A stretch of 10,816 nt of DNA from Lachnospiraceae bacterium (lineage in GTDB: Bacteria; Bacillota_A; Clostridia; Lachnospirales; Lachnospiraceae): contig JAFQDI010000063.1 in assembly GCA_017416055.1 (NCBI GenBank), forward strand, positions 1 to 10,816. Reading direction: 5' to 3'. The first letter of the stretch is position 1. Each line of letters begins with the position of its first letter. Positions 5,027 to 10,816 of the stretch are shown here, one piece after another. Both the position numbers and the translations under genes were made by a program. The notes under the pieces are model-generated. The model searched no databases. It worked only from the letters and a program-made list of their open reading frames with translations, and had not been told where the DNA came from.

Positions 5027-6964
5027 TTACTCCATCTTTTCTTTAATAATACCGCCGCGGTATGCTGCAACCAGCTCGTTCAGGTCGTTGATCTGCTTCT
5101 TCAGCTCGGTGCCCTTATCGGTATCTCCTACCATCACACGCTTCTGCATCTGCTCTACGATCGTAACCTTCGGTGTATTCTCCTGATCCCTGTGGAACGG
5201 CTTGTGCTCAGCTAACGCCAGATGGCGGGAATTGAAGATCAATGTATAACCTGCGATACCGGTCTTTGGCTGATAGGACTTGGAAAGACCGCCGTCGATA
5301 ACGAACAGCTTGCCGTTACCCTTGATCGGGCTCTCACCGTCTTTTAACTTAACCGGAACATGACCGTTGATAATATGGGATCCCTCAACCGGAAGACCAA
5401 ATTCCTTGAGGATCTTATCGCAGATCTCTTCCTTCTGCATCAGCTTGTAGTACGGGTTCATATTCTCCTTATGGGTTGCCTTATCCGCTACAAAGTAGTT
5501 CTCAAAGGTCGCCATATTGTCCTTACCGAATACCGGAGACTTCGGGCCGCACCATAAGTACCATACGAAGTCCATGCACCATTCTTTATTCGGATCATCC
5601 TCCGGAAGGAAGTAAGCCATCTTCACCACATCCTCAATATAGTCAAGGAGACGTTTGCCGGAGTAGATAATACCCTTGATATTTAACTGGTCGAACTCAC
5701 CATTTTCCTTCATCGGAATACATCCATGGTACAGGAGATTTCCGTTTGTACACTTGTACATTGCACCATGAGAGTATACGAATTTGATGTGGCGGTTCAG
5801 GTTTGTGCTGTGCTTAAAGGAAACACGAAGAATATTCATCAGTTCTTCCTCTTCCTTAGACAGCTTGATCGGATCCTTCGGATCGATCGTCGGGAAGTTC
5901 ATATCCTTCATCGGATACTCTTTGCCCTTGATTGTTACGGTGCCCTTCGCAAAGTCCACATTGGACAGATGCAGACGGTCATCCATATCAAATTCCGGAC
6001 GACGCTTGATGATCTGGCTCTCCACCTTAAACTGGATCACCGCGATCGCCTTATGCATCTTCGCTGCAAGACCCGGGTCTACCGCATCATAAATATTTTC
6101 ATCGAGGATCTTCGGCATAAACAGTTCACATGCATCATCCTTGTAAACCTTTGCCGCAAACATAGACAGCGGACGAAGGTTGATGCCGTAACCATCCTCC
6201 AGAAGGTCGAAGCAGTTGTAACGGATCGCGATACGGAGCACGTTACAGATACAAGCCAGGTTGCCTGTCGCCGCACCCATCCAGGAGATATCGTGGTTAC
6301 CCCACTGGATATCCACGTCATGGAACTGGATCAGTTCTTCCATAATAAAGTCCGGACGCGCACCTCGGTCAAAAATATCGCCGATGATATGCAGGTTGTC
6401 GATCGTCAGGTTCTGCACCAGTTCACAGAGGGCCTTGATAAATTCATGACCCATTCCGCCGGAGATAATAGAAGAAATAATCTCCTCATAATAGAGCTTC
6501 TTATTCTCATCGCTGTAGTCAACGTGAAGCAGCTCATCCATAATATAAGCGAAATCTGCCTGCATCGTCTTACGCACTTTGGATCTGGAATACTTTGTAG
6601 AAACATTCTTACACATCTTTACGAGACGGTAGATTGTAATTCTCTGCCAGTCCTCGGTAAAACCGCCCTCTTTTTTAATCTTTCTAAGGGCTTTGTCCGG
6701 ATAGTAGATCAGGTTCGCAAGAGCCGTCTCCTCTTCCTTGGAAATCAGATAACCAAAGGTATCCGCAATCTTCTCACGGATCATACCGGATGCACTGCGG
6801 AGCAGGTGAATAAACGCCTCATATTCACCGTGCAGATCACTGAAGAAATACTCCGTTCCTTTTGGAAGTCCACAGATCGCCTTCAGGTTGATAATCTCAC
6901 CGGAGGCAGCTTTCACTGTCGGGAACTGTTTCGCCAACAGTCGTAAATAATCCAAATCTCTCAT
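5027..6964 (-). CDS. fbp: Fructose-1,6-bisphosphatase class III
   Basis: 645 residues, close to the roughly 650-670 usual for class III FBPases (B. subtilis Fbp type). The enzyme hydrolyses fructose 1,6-bisphosphate to fructose 6-phosphate, the committed gluconeogenic step, in the cytosol. The metallophosphatase core is visible: SDLHGE (42-47), GDIFDRG (195-201) and WGNHD (221-225) supply metal ligands. Later conserved pieces include NGHVPVK (533-539) and a Gly-rich IDGGLSKSYQ near 556. The N-terminal start MRDLDYLRLLAKQFP is typical, and GGGG lies 8 nt before the ATG at 6962-6964. It is the first gene of a two-gene operon with the HAAS membrane protein. A promoter lies at 7053-7081, leaving a leader of about 82 nt without an obvious riboswitch. 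No truncation or missing residue is seen. Confidence 0.97.
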   Translation of the reverse strand: MRDLDYLRLLAKQFPTVKAASGEIINLKAICGLPKGTEYFFSDLHGEYEAFIHLLRSASGMIREKIADTFGYLISKEEETALANLIYYPDKALRKIKKEGGFTEDWQRITIYRLVKMCKNVSTKYSRSKVRKTMQADFAYIMDELLHVDYSDENKKLYYEEIISSIISGGMGHEFIKALCELVQNLTIDNLHIIGDIFDRGARPDFIMEELIQFHDVDIQWGNHDISWMGAATGNLACICNVLRIAIRYNCFDLLEDGYGINLRPLSMFAAKVYKDDACELFMPKILDENIYDAVDPGLAAKMHKAIAVIQFKVESQIIKRRPEFDMDDRLHLSNVDFAKGTVTIKGKEYPMKDMNFPTIDPKDPIKLSKEEEELMNILRVSFKHSTNLNRHIKFVYSHGAMYKCTNGNLLYHGCIPMKENGEFDQLNIKGIIYSGKRLLDYIEDVVKMAYFLPEDDPNKEWCMDFVWYLWCGPKSPVFGKDNMATFENYFVADKATHKENMNPYYKLMQKEEICDKILKEFGLPVEGSHIINGHVPVKLKDGESPIKGNGKLFVIDGGLSKSYQPKTGIAGYTLIFNSRHLALAEHKPFHRDQENTPKVTIVEQMQKRVMVGDTDKGTELKKQINDLNELVAAYRGGIIKEKME

Positions 6965-7033
6965 ATCAAATACCCCTCTCTGACAATGCCTTCGGGAACC
7001 CCATCTTTTCCCACATTTTTATCCCTCTGGCAA

Positions 7034-7062
7034 TTGCTTTTCCTTCTATTTTATAGTAACAT
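7034..7062 (+). promoter_or_regulatory. Possible promoter of the MBL-DUF4317 operon
   Basis: TTGCTT (7034-7039), a 17 nt spacer and TAACAT (7057-7062) form a moderate sigma-A match facing right, with a start near 7069. Its -10 shares two bases with the -10 of the leftward fbp promoter. It is the best candidate in the 127-151 bp gap but is clearly weaker than the fbp promoter. Confidence 0.4.
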
Positions 7063-7081
7063 ATTCGTATTTAAAAGACAA
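7053..7081 (-). promoter_or_regulatory. Promoter of the fbp operon
   Basis: On the minus strand, TTGTCT (7076-7081), a 17 nt spacer and TACTAT (7053-7058) are preceded by TGT, which makes an extended -10 (TGTTACTAT). The start would be near 7046. The match and spacing are good, and no better leftward promoter lies between the two divergent genes. Confidence 0.68.
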
Positions 7082-7115
7082 TAAAAGAACCATGACCGGA
7101 AAGGGGAAATTTTTC

Positions 7116-7925
7116 ATGGACAGAGAGCTTCTTTATGTTTTCGGAACCGGCAATGCAGCTGTGACCGAGCTTTATAATACATGTTTTGCACTGCGCGACA
7201 GCGACGAATACTTTATGGTCGATGCCGGAGGCGGCAACGGAATCCTTCGTATTCTGGAACATATGCGCGTCCCGATCACCAGCATTCACCACCTGTTTGT
7301 GACCCATGAACATACGGACCATATCCTCGGTGTTGTCTGGATGATCCGTATGATCGCGACCAAGATGCGAAAAGGCGAGTACGAGGGTGACGCCTATATC
7401 TACTGCCACGAAGATCTGGCAGAGACGATCAAAACGCTTTGCCGTCTGACCATTCAGGCCAAATTTTATAACATGATCGGCGACCGGATCCACCTGGAGA
7501 CCTTAAAGGACGGCGAAACGCGCCATATTTTAAGCTACGATGTCACCTTCTTCGATATCCACTCCACAAAAGCCAAACAGTTCGGTTTCACCCTGCGTCT
7601 CAACAACGGTCTCAAGCTGACCTGCCTCGGCGACGAGCCGTACAACGAGAAGTGTGAAAAATACGTCAAGGGCAGCGACTGGCTGCTCCACGAGGCCTTC
7701 TGCCTCTACGGCGACCGTGAGATCTACAAACCGTACGAAAAGCATCACAGCACCGTCAAAGAAGCCTGCGAGTTAGCCCAGGCCATGCAGATTCCGAATC
7801 TGGTGCTCTGGCACACCGAGGACAGCAATATCGCCGGCCGCGAGCGTCTTTACAAAAACGAAGGCAAACGCTACTACGGCGGCAAACTGTATGTGCCGGA
7901 TGACGAAAGTCTGATCGCACTGTAG
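7116..7925 (+). CDS. MBL-fold metallo-hydrolase (RNase Z-like)
   Basis: 269 residues. The metallo-beta-lactamase signature THEHTDH lies at 63-69, giving metal ligands His64, His66, Asp68 and His69. Asp173 in LGDEP is the probable bridging ligand, and His233 in LWHTE the last one. The N-terminal YVFGTGNAAVTELYNTCFAL and the overall layout resemble the RNase Z/arylsulfatase-like branch, but I cannot assign a substrate, and proteins of this branch hydrolyse phosphodiesters or other esters. There is no signal peptide, so it is cytosolic. The start at 7116 is chosen because AGGGG (7102-7106) sits 9 nt upstream and the protein then begins like its relatives. An in-frame ATG at 7092 has no ribosome site. 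DUF4317 follows after 49 nt in the same direction with no terminator between, so they form an operon. Confidence 0.9.
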   Translation: MDRELLYVFGTGNAAVTELYNTCFALRDSDEYFMVDAGGGNGILRILEHMRVPITSIHHLFVTHEHTDHILGVVWMIRMIATKMRKGEYEGDAYIYCHEDLAETIKTLCRLTIQAKFYNMIGDRIHLETLKDGETRHILSYDVTFFDIHSTKAKQFGFTLRLNNGLKLTCLGDEPYNEKCEKYVKGSDWLLHEAFCLYGDREIYKPYEKHHSTVKEACELAQAMQIPNLVLWHTEDSNIAGRERLYKNEGKRYYGGKLYVPDDESLIAL

Positions 7926-7974
7926 GCCCGATCGGGACCACCGATATCAATTTTGACCCAAACAGGAGACACAT

Positions 7975-9111
7975 ATGAACAAACGCGAAATTGCAGAGAT
8001 CAAAAAGCAATTTAAGAAAGATAACAACGCCATCACCCGCATCTGCGGATGCTACGTGGACGCAGAAAAGCAGATCAAAACAAAGTTTCGAGAGGCCTTC
8101 TTCGCCCTGTCCGAGGAAGAGATCTTCAAATACTACGAGATCTTCAAAAAGACCTTGTCCGGCGGAATCGGCAAGAATCTCCACAACCTGGAATTCTCCA
8201 TCCACGACGAAGGTGAGGACAGCGCCCATGCACTCTTAATGAAGCTGCGGGAGGACAAACTTGGCGACGACGAAGTGGTAGACAACTTCTATCAGAAGGT
8301 CATCGAAAACTACGACTACGGTGAGAACTACTACATTATCCTCATCCACAGCGCCTACGACGTTCCGGGAAAAGCAAAAGACGACGAGGAAATGTTCGAC
8401 ATGTCCGAGGAAGTTTACAACCACATCCTCTGCTGTATCTGCCCGGTAAAACTTTCCGAGCCGGGACTTTCCTACAATGAGGCCACCAACCAAATCGAGG
8501 AACGGCCCCGCGACTGGTGGGTACAGCCGCCGATGACCGGCTTCCTGTTCCCGGCCTTCAATGACCGCAGCACCGACATCCACAGCCTCCTCTACTTCTC
8601 CAAAAACCCGGAGGAGCTGCACTACGAATTCATCGACACCTGCCTCGGCGCTCCGTCACCGATCTCCTTCAAGGCACAGAAAGAAGCCTTCCAGGAAGTC
8701 CTGTCCGAAACCCTGGGCGAGGAATGCGACTATACCATTGTCCGCCAGATCCATGAAAATCTCACCGAGATGGCGGAAGAACATAAAGAAGATCAGGAAC
8801 CGCTCCGACTCTCCAAGCCGGAAGTGAAAGATCTCTTAGAAAAGAGCGGCGTAGAACCGGAGCGTTTGGAACGCTTCGACCAGGTCTACGAAGAAGCCGC
8901 CGGCGAAAACACATCCATCCTGGTACCGGCCATCACCGGAACCGGAAAATTCGCCGTAAAAACTCCGGATGTGGACATCAAAGTAAACCCGGATCGCCTG
9001 GATCTGGTGGAAACCCGCTTCATCGAAGGCCGCCGATGCCTGATCATTGCCGTCGAAGACAATGTGAAAGTAAACGGCATGCCGGTGAAAATGTGGGAAG
9101 AAAATAAATAA
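7975..9111 (+). CDS. DUF4317 family protein
   Basis: 378 residues, full length for this uncharacterised Firmicute family. The typical opening is MNKREIAEIKKQFKKDNNAITRI, and further family-like stretches are CGCYVDAEKQIKTKFREAF, RDWWVQPPMTGFLFPAFNDR and a C-terminal DIKVNPDRLDLVETRFIEGR. The protein is acidic, with no signal peptide, membrane segment or catalytic motif that I recognise; it is probably cytosolic. The middle (about 260-310) is charged and likely helical. GGAG lies 6 nt before the ATG. It is the second gene of the MBL operon and is closed by a strong terminator. Its function is unknown, and none is proposed beyond the co-expression with the MBL hydrolase. Confidence 0.9.
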   Translation: MNKREIAEIKKQFKKDNNAITRICGCYVDAEKQIKTKFREAFFALSEEEIFKYYEIFKKTLSGGIGKNLHNLEFSIHDEGEDSAHALLMKLREDKLGDDEVVDNFYQKVIENYDYGENYYIILIHSAYDVPGKAKDDEEMFDMSEEVYNHILCCICPVKLSEPGLSYNEATNQIEERPRDWWVQPPMTGFLFPAFNDRSTDIHSLLYFSKNPEELHYEFIDTCLGAPSPISFKAQKEAFQEVLSETLGEECDYTIVRQIHENLTEMAEEHKEDQEPLRLSKPEVKDLLEKSGVEPERLERFDQVYEEAAGENTSILVPAITGTGKFAVKTPDVDIKVNPDRLDLVETRFIEGRRCLIIAVEDNVKVNGMPVKMWEENK

Positions 9112-9131
9112 AATAACTATCGAATCATACC

Positions 9132-9184
9132 AAAACGGTGTGGCAAAGACATCTCTTCTCTTTGTCACACCGTTTTTTCTTTTT
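9132..9184 (+). terminator. Strong terminator of the MBL-DUF4317 operon
   Basis: AACGGTGTGGCAAAGA (9134-9149) and TCTTTGTCACACCGTT (9159-9174) form a 16 bp stem with a single G.U pair and a 9 nt loop. TTTTTTCTTTTT follows. It begins about 20 nt after the DUF4317 stop codon. Confidence 0.93.
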
Positions 9185-9328
9185 AATTTCTATTTTTTTC
9201 TAAATTTCGGTCACAAATCCCCAAAATTTCCGTTTTATTTATAAAGCACACCCGTGTTGCGTGTTTTTTGTCGTCATTTTTAGGTAAAACTTACTCAACG
9301 ATTCCCACATGGATAGGCAGGTGTACAT

Positions 9329-9676
9329 ATGATAATTCTGGAAAATTATGAAGTACTCATGAAAAATGGAGCCTATTACATCAAAGCCAGAGAATCTCGG
9401 TCATGTCCTCGCTGCGGCGGCAACATGTACGTAAGGGATTCCAAATGCAGACAGGTGATCAGCGCCACCGGCGAAGAAATCATCTTCCGCCTTCGCAGGC
9501 TGAAATGTAGGAAATGCAAAACCATTCACTTAGAGCTCCCGGATTTGCTCATTCCTTACAAACATTACTCCAGAGACGCTATCGAAAAGGCATTATCCGG
9601 CGCTCTCACTCACTGCCCGGCAGAAAACTCGACCATCTACCGCTGGGCAAAACAGCGGCAGAAACAAAAATTCTGA
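9329..9676 (+). CDS. DUF6431-like zinc-ribbon protein, probably C-terminally truncated
   Basis: 115 residues. The four-cysteine zinc ribbon has Cys26/Cys29 (CPRC) and Cys60/Cys63 (CRKC), separated by a basic beta-rich stretch. A second part, IPYKHYSRDAIEKALSG ... CPAENSTIYRW, resembles the helix-turn-helix start of transposase-associated proteins. From memory, DUF6431 proteins of Lachnospiraceae continue well past the STIYRW point (about 180 residues). Here the frame ends after only AKQRQKQKF, in a segment antisense to the end of the pyruvate kinase gene, so the C-terminal third seems lost. No transposase, terminal inverted repeat or target duplication is visible around it. The ribosome site (AGG, 7 nt from the ATG) is modest, and the 144 nt upstream hold no clear promoter. 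It could be a decaying mobile-element remnant or a short functional DNA-binding protein; I favour the remnant. Confidence 0.65.
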   Translation: MIILENYEVLMKNGAYYIKARESRSCPRCGGNMYVRDSKCRQVISATGEEIIFRLRRLKCRKCKTIHLELPDLLIPYKHYSRDAIEKALSGALTHCPAENSTIYRWAKQRQKQKF

Positions 9677-10650
9677 TCCGCTTCGGCCTCACGACCGGTC
9701 TTAACCAGATAATCCATCGCCTCGGCCGGATATTTTCCGGCTGCGGTCTCACCGGTCAGCATCAGTGACGATGCACCGTCCAAGACAGCATTATAAATAT
9801 CCAGAACTTCCGCACGGGTCGGAACCGCTCTTTCATGCATCGAATCCAGCATCTGAGTCACGACCATAAACGGTTTATCCGCTTGTCTGCACTTGAATGC
9901 CAGTTCCTTCTGCACACCCGGAAGTTTCCAAAGCGGCATCGCATTGCCAAGATCACCGCGGGCAATGACCACATGGTCACAATAGGGAAGCAATTCCTTC
10001 AGGGCGTTCACCCCCTGCATATTTTCAATCTTGGCGAAAATTTTTACATGACCTGCTCCTGCGTCCTCCAACGCACGGCGCAACGTCAGCAGATCCTCCT
10101 TGCCCCGCACAAACGGCAGCATGACCCCGGTCACACCGTACTTCGAAGCAAGACCAATATTTTTCCGATCATTCTCGGTCAAAGTCGGCATTGGGAGCTC
10201 CTTTCCAACGATTGCCAGACTCTTGCCCGATTTGATACCTCCGCCCCGGGTTACGCGGGCACTGATAAACAATGGTTGGGCGAACTCTACGGTAAACTCC
10301 AGTTTACCATCATCCACCAGCAGGCGATCCCCAATCCCTGCATAGGCTAGGAAAATCTTCGGAACCGGAATACCTCCGTCTCCGAAGATTACCTGGTCCC
10401 CCTCATTTATAGTTATCTGCTTGTATATCTTACCCAGCCGCAGCTCCGGCCCTTGAAGGTCGATCAGCACCTGCGGCTGGTGCACTTTGCATCGCTTTGC
10501 CGCCTCAAACAGCATTTCCAGCCAATGACCATTTTCATCCAAATTTCCGTGAGACAAATTTAAACGCACACCCGTCATACCGGCCTCAAACATTTTCACC
10601 AACGTATCCACCGAACTGCAGGACGGGCCTAATGTACCGTAATACTGCAT
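9637..10650 (-). CDS. Short pyruvate kinase lacking the C-terminal domain
   Basis: 337 residues against about 470-590 for standard pyruvate kinases. The enzyme makes pyruvate and ATP from phosphoenolpyruvate and ADP. Core motifs are present: RLNLSHG (29-35), LQGPELRLG (65-73), the signature KIFAKIEN with Lys207 and Glu209, RGDLG (231-235), VTQMLDSM (264-271) and PTRAEVLDIYNAVLDGASS. The phosphate-binding LTGETAAGKYP follows near 298-308. The inserted B domain is reduced, and the allosteric C-terminal domain is absent: the protein stops some 30 residues after GETAAGKYP. So it is a barrel-only form, either a natural short paralogue or an altered one. The last dozen residues (QNFCFCRCFAQR) lie antisense to the DUF6431-like gene and do not look like conserved kinase sequence. 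GGAG is 6 nt before the ATG, and the upstream gene ends 9 nt earlier, so they share a transcript. Activity and role (second kinase or regulator) are open. Confidence 0.85.
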   Translation of the reverse strand: MQYYGTLGPSCSSVDTLVKMFEAGMTGVRLNLSHGNLDENGHWLEMLFEAAKRCKVHQPQVLIDLQGPELRLGKIYKQITINEGDQVIFGDGGIPVPKIFLAYAGIGDRLLVDDGKLEFTVEFAQPLFISARVTRGGGIKSGKSLAIVGKELPMPTLTENDRKNIGLASKYGVTGVMLPFVRGKEDLLTLRRALEDAGAGHVKIFAKIENMQGVNALKELLPYCDHVVIARGDLGNAMPLWKLPGVQKELAFKCRQADKPFMVVTQMLDSMHERAVPTRAEVLDIYNAVLDGASSLMLTGETAAGKYPAEAMDYLVKTGREAEADQNFCFCRCFAQR

Positions 10651-10659
10651 ACCATTCTC

Positions 10660-10816
10660 CTATTCATTCAAAACGTCTTCCATCTTCTGCACCGCAAACA
10701 GCTTCTCCATATACGACTTCGCCCGCATACGGTTCTCCTCAGAGAGCCGCTCATATAACTTCCATACCTGTTCCTGCTCCCTGGAGCCGTAAATCTGCTT
10801 CGCGTACGCTTCCACG
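10660..10816 (-). CDS. Unrecognised protein, C-terminal 51 residues only
   Basis: An open frame enters from the right edge and ends with TAG at 10660-10662. The visible part is highly charged and predicted helical (VWKLYERLSEENRMRAKSYMEKLF, given in parts: YERLSEENRMRAKSY, MEKLFAVQKMEDVLNE). The pattern LSEENR..A..YMEKL is reminiscent of the tail after a helix-turn-helix regulator domain, but this is too little to name a family. Its stop codon lies 9 nt before the pyruvate kinase ATG and overlaps the kinase ribosome site (TAGGAG), so the two are an operon and probably translationally coupled. Confidence 0.7.
   Translation of the reverse strand, partial: VEAYAKQIYGSREQEQVWKLYERLSEENRMRAKSYMEKLFAVQKMEDVLNE

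Noticed and set aside
5726..6946. A 406-codon open frame on the plus strand, antisense to fbp.
   Set aside because: It lies wholly inside fbp, has no ribosome site or recognisable motifs, and its composition (many Ile, Val, His, Arg) is what the reverse frame of a conserved gene gives.
7092..7115. An upstream ATG for the MBL hydrolase adding eight residues.
   Set aside because: It has no ribosome site, whereas the ATG at 7116 has AGGGG at a good distance.
7530..8622. Minus-strand open frames antisense to the MBL and DUF4317 genes (7530-7748, 7756-8229, 8236-8622).
   Set aside because: They are shadows of well-supported genes with C-rich third positions, and lack ribosome sites and family motifs.
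9185..9328. A mobile-element end or promoter in the 144 nt before the zinc-ribbon gene.
   Set aside because: I found only a weak 6 bp hairpin near 9244-9266 with a T-run, and TTGCGT without a good -10; there is no inverted repeat matching sequence after 9676.

Overview
The window reads as chromosomal DNA from an anaerobic, spore-forming Firmicute, most likely a Lachnospiraceae-type Clostridium relative. The reasons are the class III (Firmicute-type) fructose-1,6-bisphosphatase, a FolT-type ECF transporter subunit behind a tetrahydrofolate riboswitch, a DUF4317 protein, strong AGGAGG-type ribosome binding sites, intrinsic terminators, and a tiny Asn-rich gene behind a promoter resembling the forespore sigma-G consensus. 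There are no rRNA or tRNA genes, no CRISPR array and no complete mobile element.

Layout. Positions 1-2233 are read leftward: a membrane-anchored papain-like (C1) peptidase running off the left edge, overlapped by a THUMP/class I 23S rRNA methyltransferase (RlmL/YpsC type), preceded by a single-domain rhodanese. Positions 2312-2637 hold a small leftward unit missed by length-limited gene callers: a 56-residue Asn/Ser repeat protein with its own sigma-G-like promoter, a perfect ribosome binding site and a G.U-rich terminator. Rightward from about 2685 come an extended -10 promoter, a tetrahydrofolate riboswitch with a plausible Shine-Dalgarno-sequestering platform, and folT, closed by a bidirectional terminator at 3461-3515.

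Positions 3574-7081 are leftward again. A secreted SH3b-NlpC/P60 cell-wall hydrolase has a perfect TTGACA-N17-TATAAT promoter and three helically phased TGTAAC boxes at its transcription start. Upstream of it lies an fbp-HAAS/DUF1700 membrane protein operon with its own promoter and terminator. Rightward from 7116, an MBL-fold hydrolase and a DUF4317 protein form an operon ending in a strong terminator at 9132-9184.

The right end has a zinc-ribbon DUF6431-like gene (9329-9676) that looks C-terminally cut. Its 3' end overlaps, tail to tail, the end of a leftward short pyruvate kinase (337 residues, no C-terminal domain). That kinase follows, by 9 nt, the end of an unrecognised gene that enters from the right edge.

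Together these are ordinary housekeeping genes (gluconeogenesis, a second pyruvate kinase, folate uptake, rRNA modification, cell-wall turnover). The less ordinary signals are the repeat protein with its sporulation-type promoter, the TGTAAC boxes on the NlpC/P60 gene, the riboswitch switching helices, and the overlapping gene ends at about 9640-9676. I see no clear novel multi-gene system.
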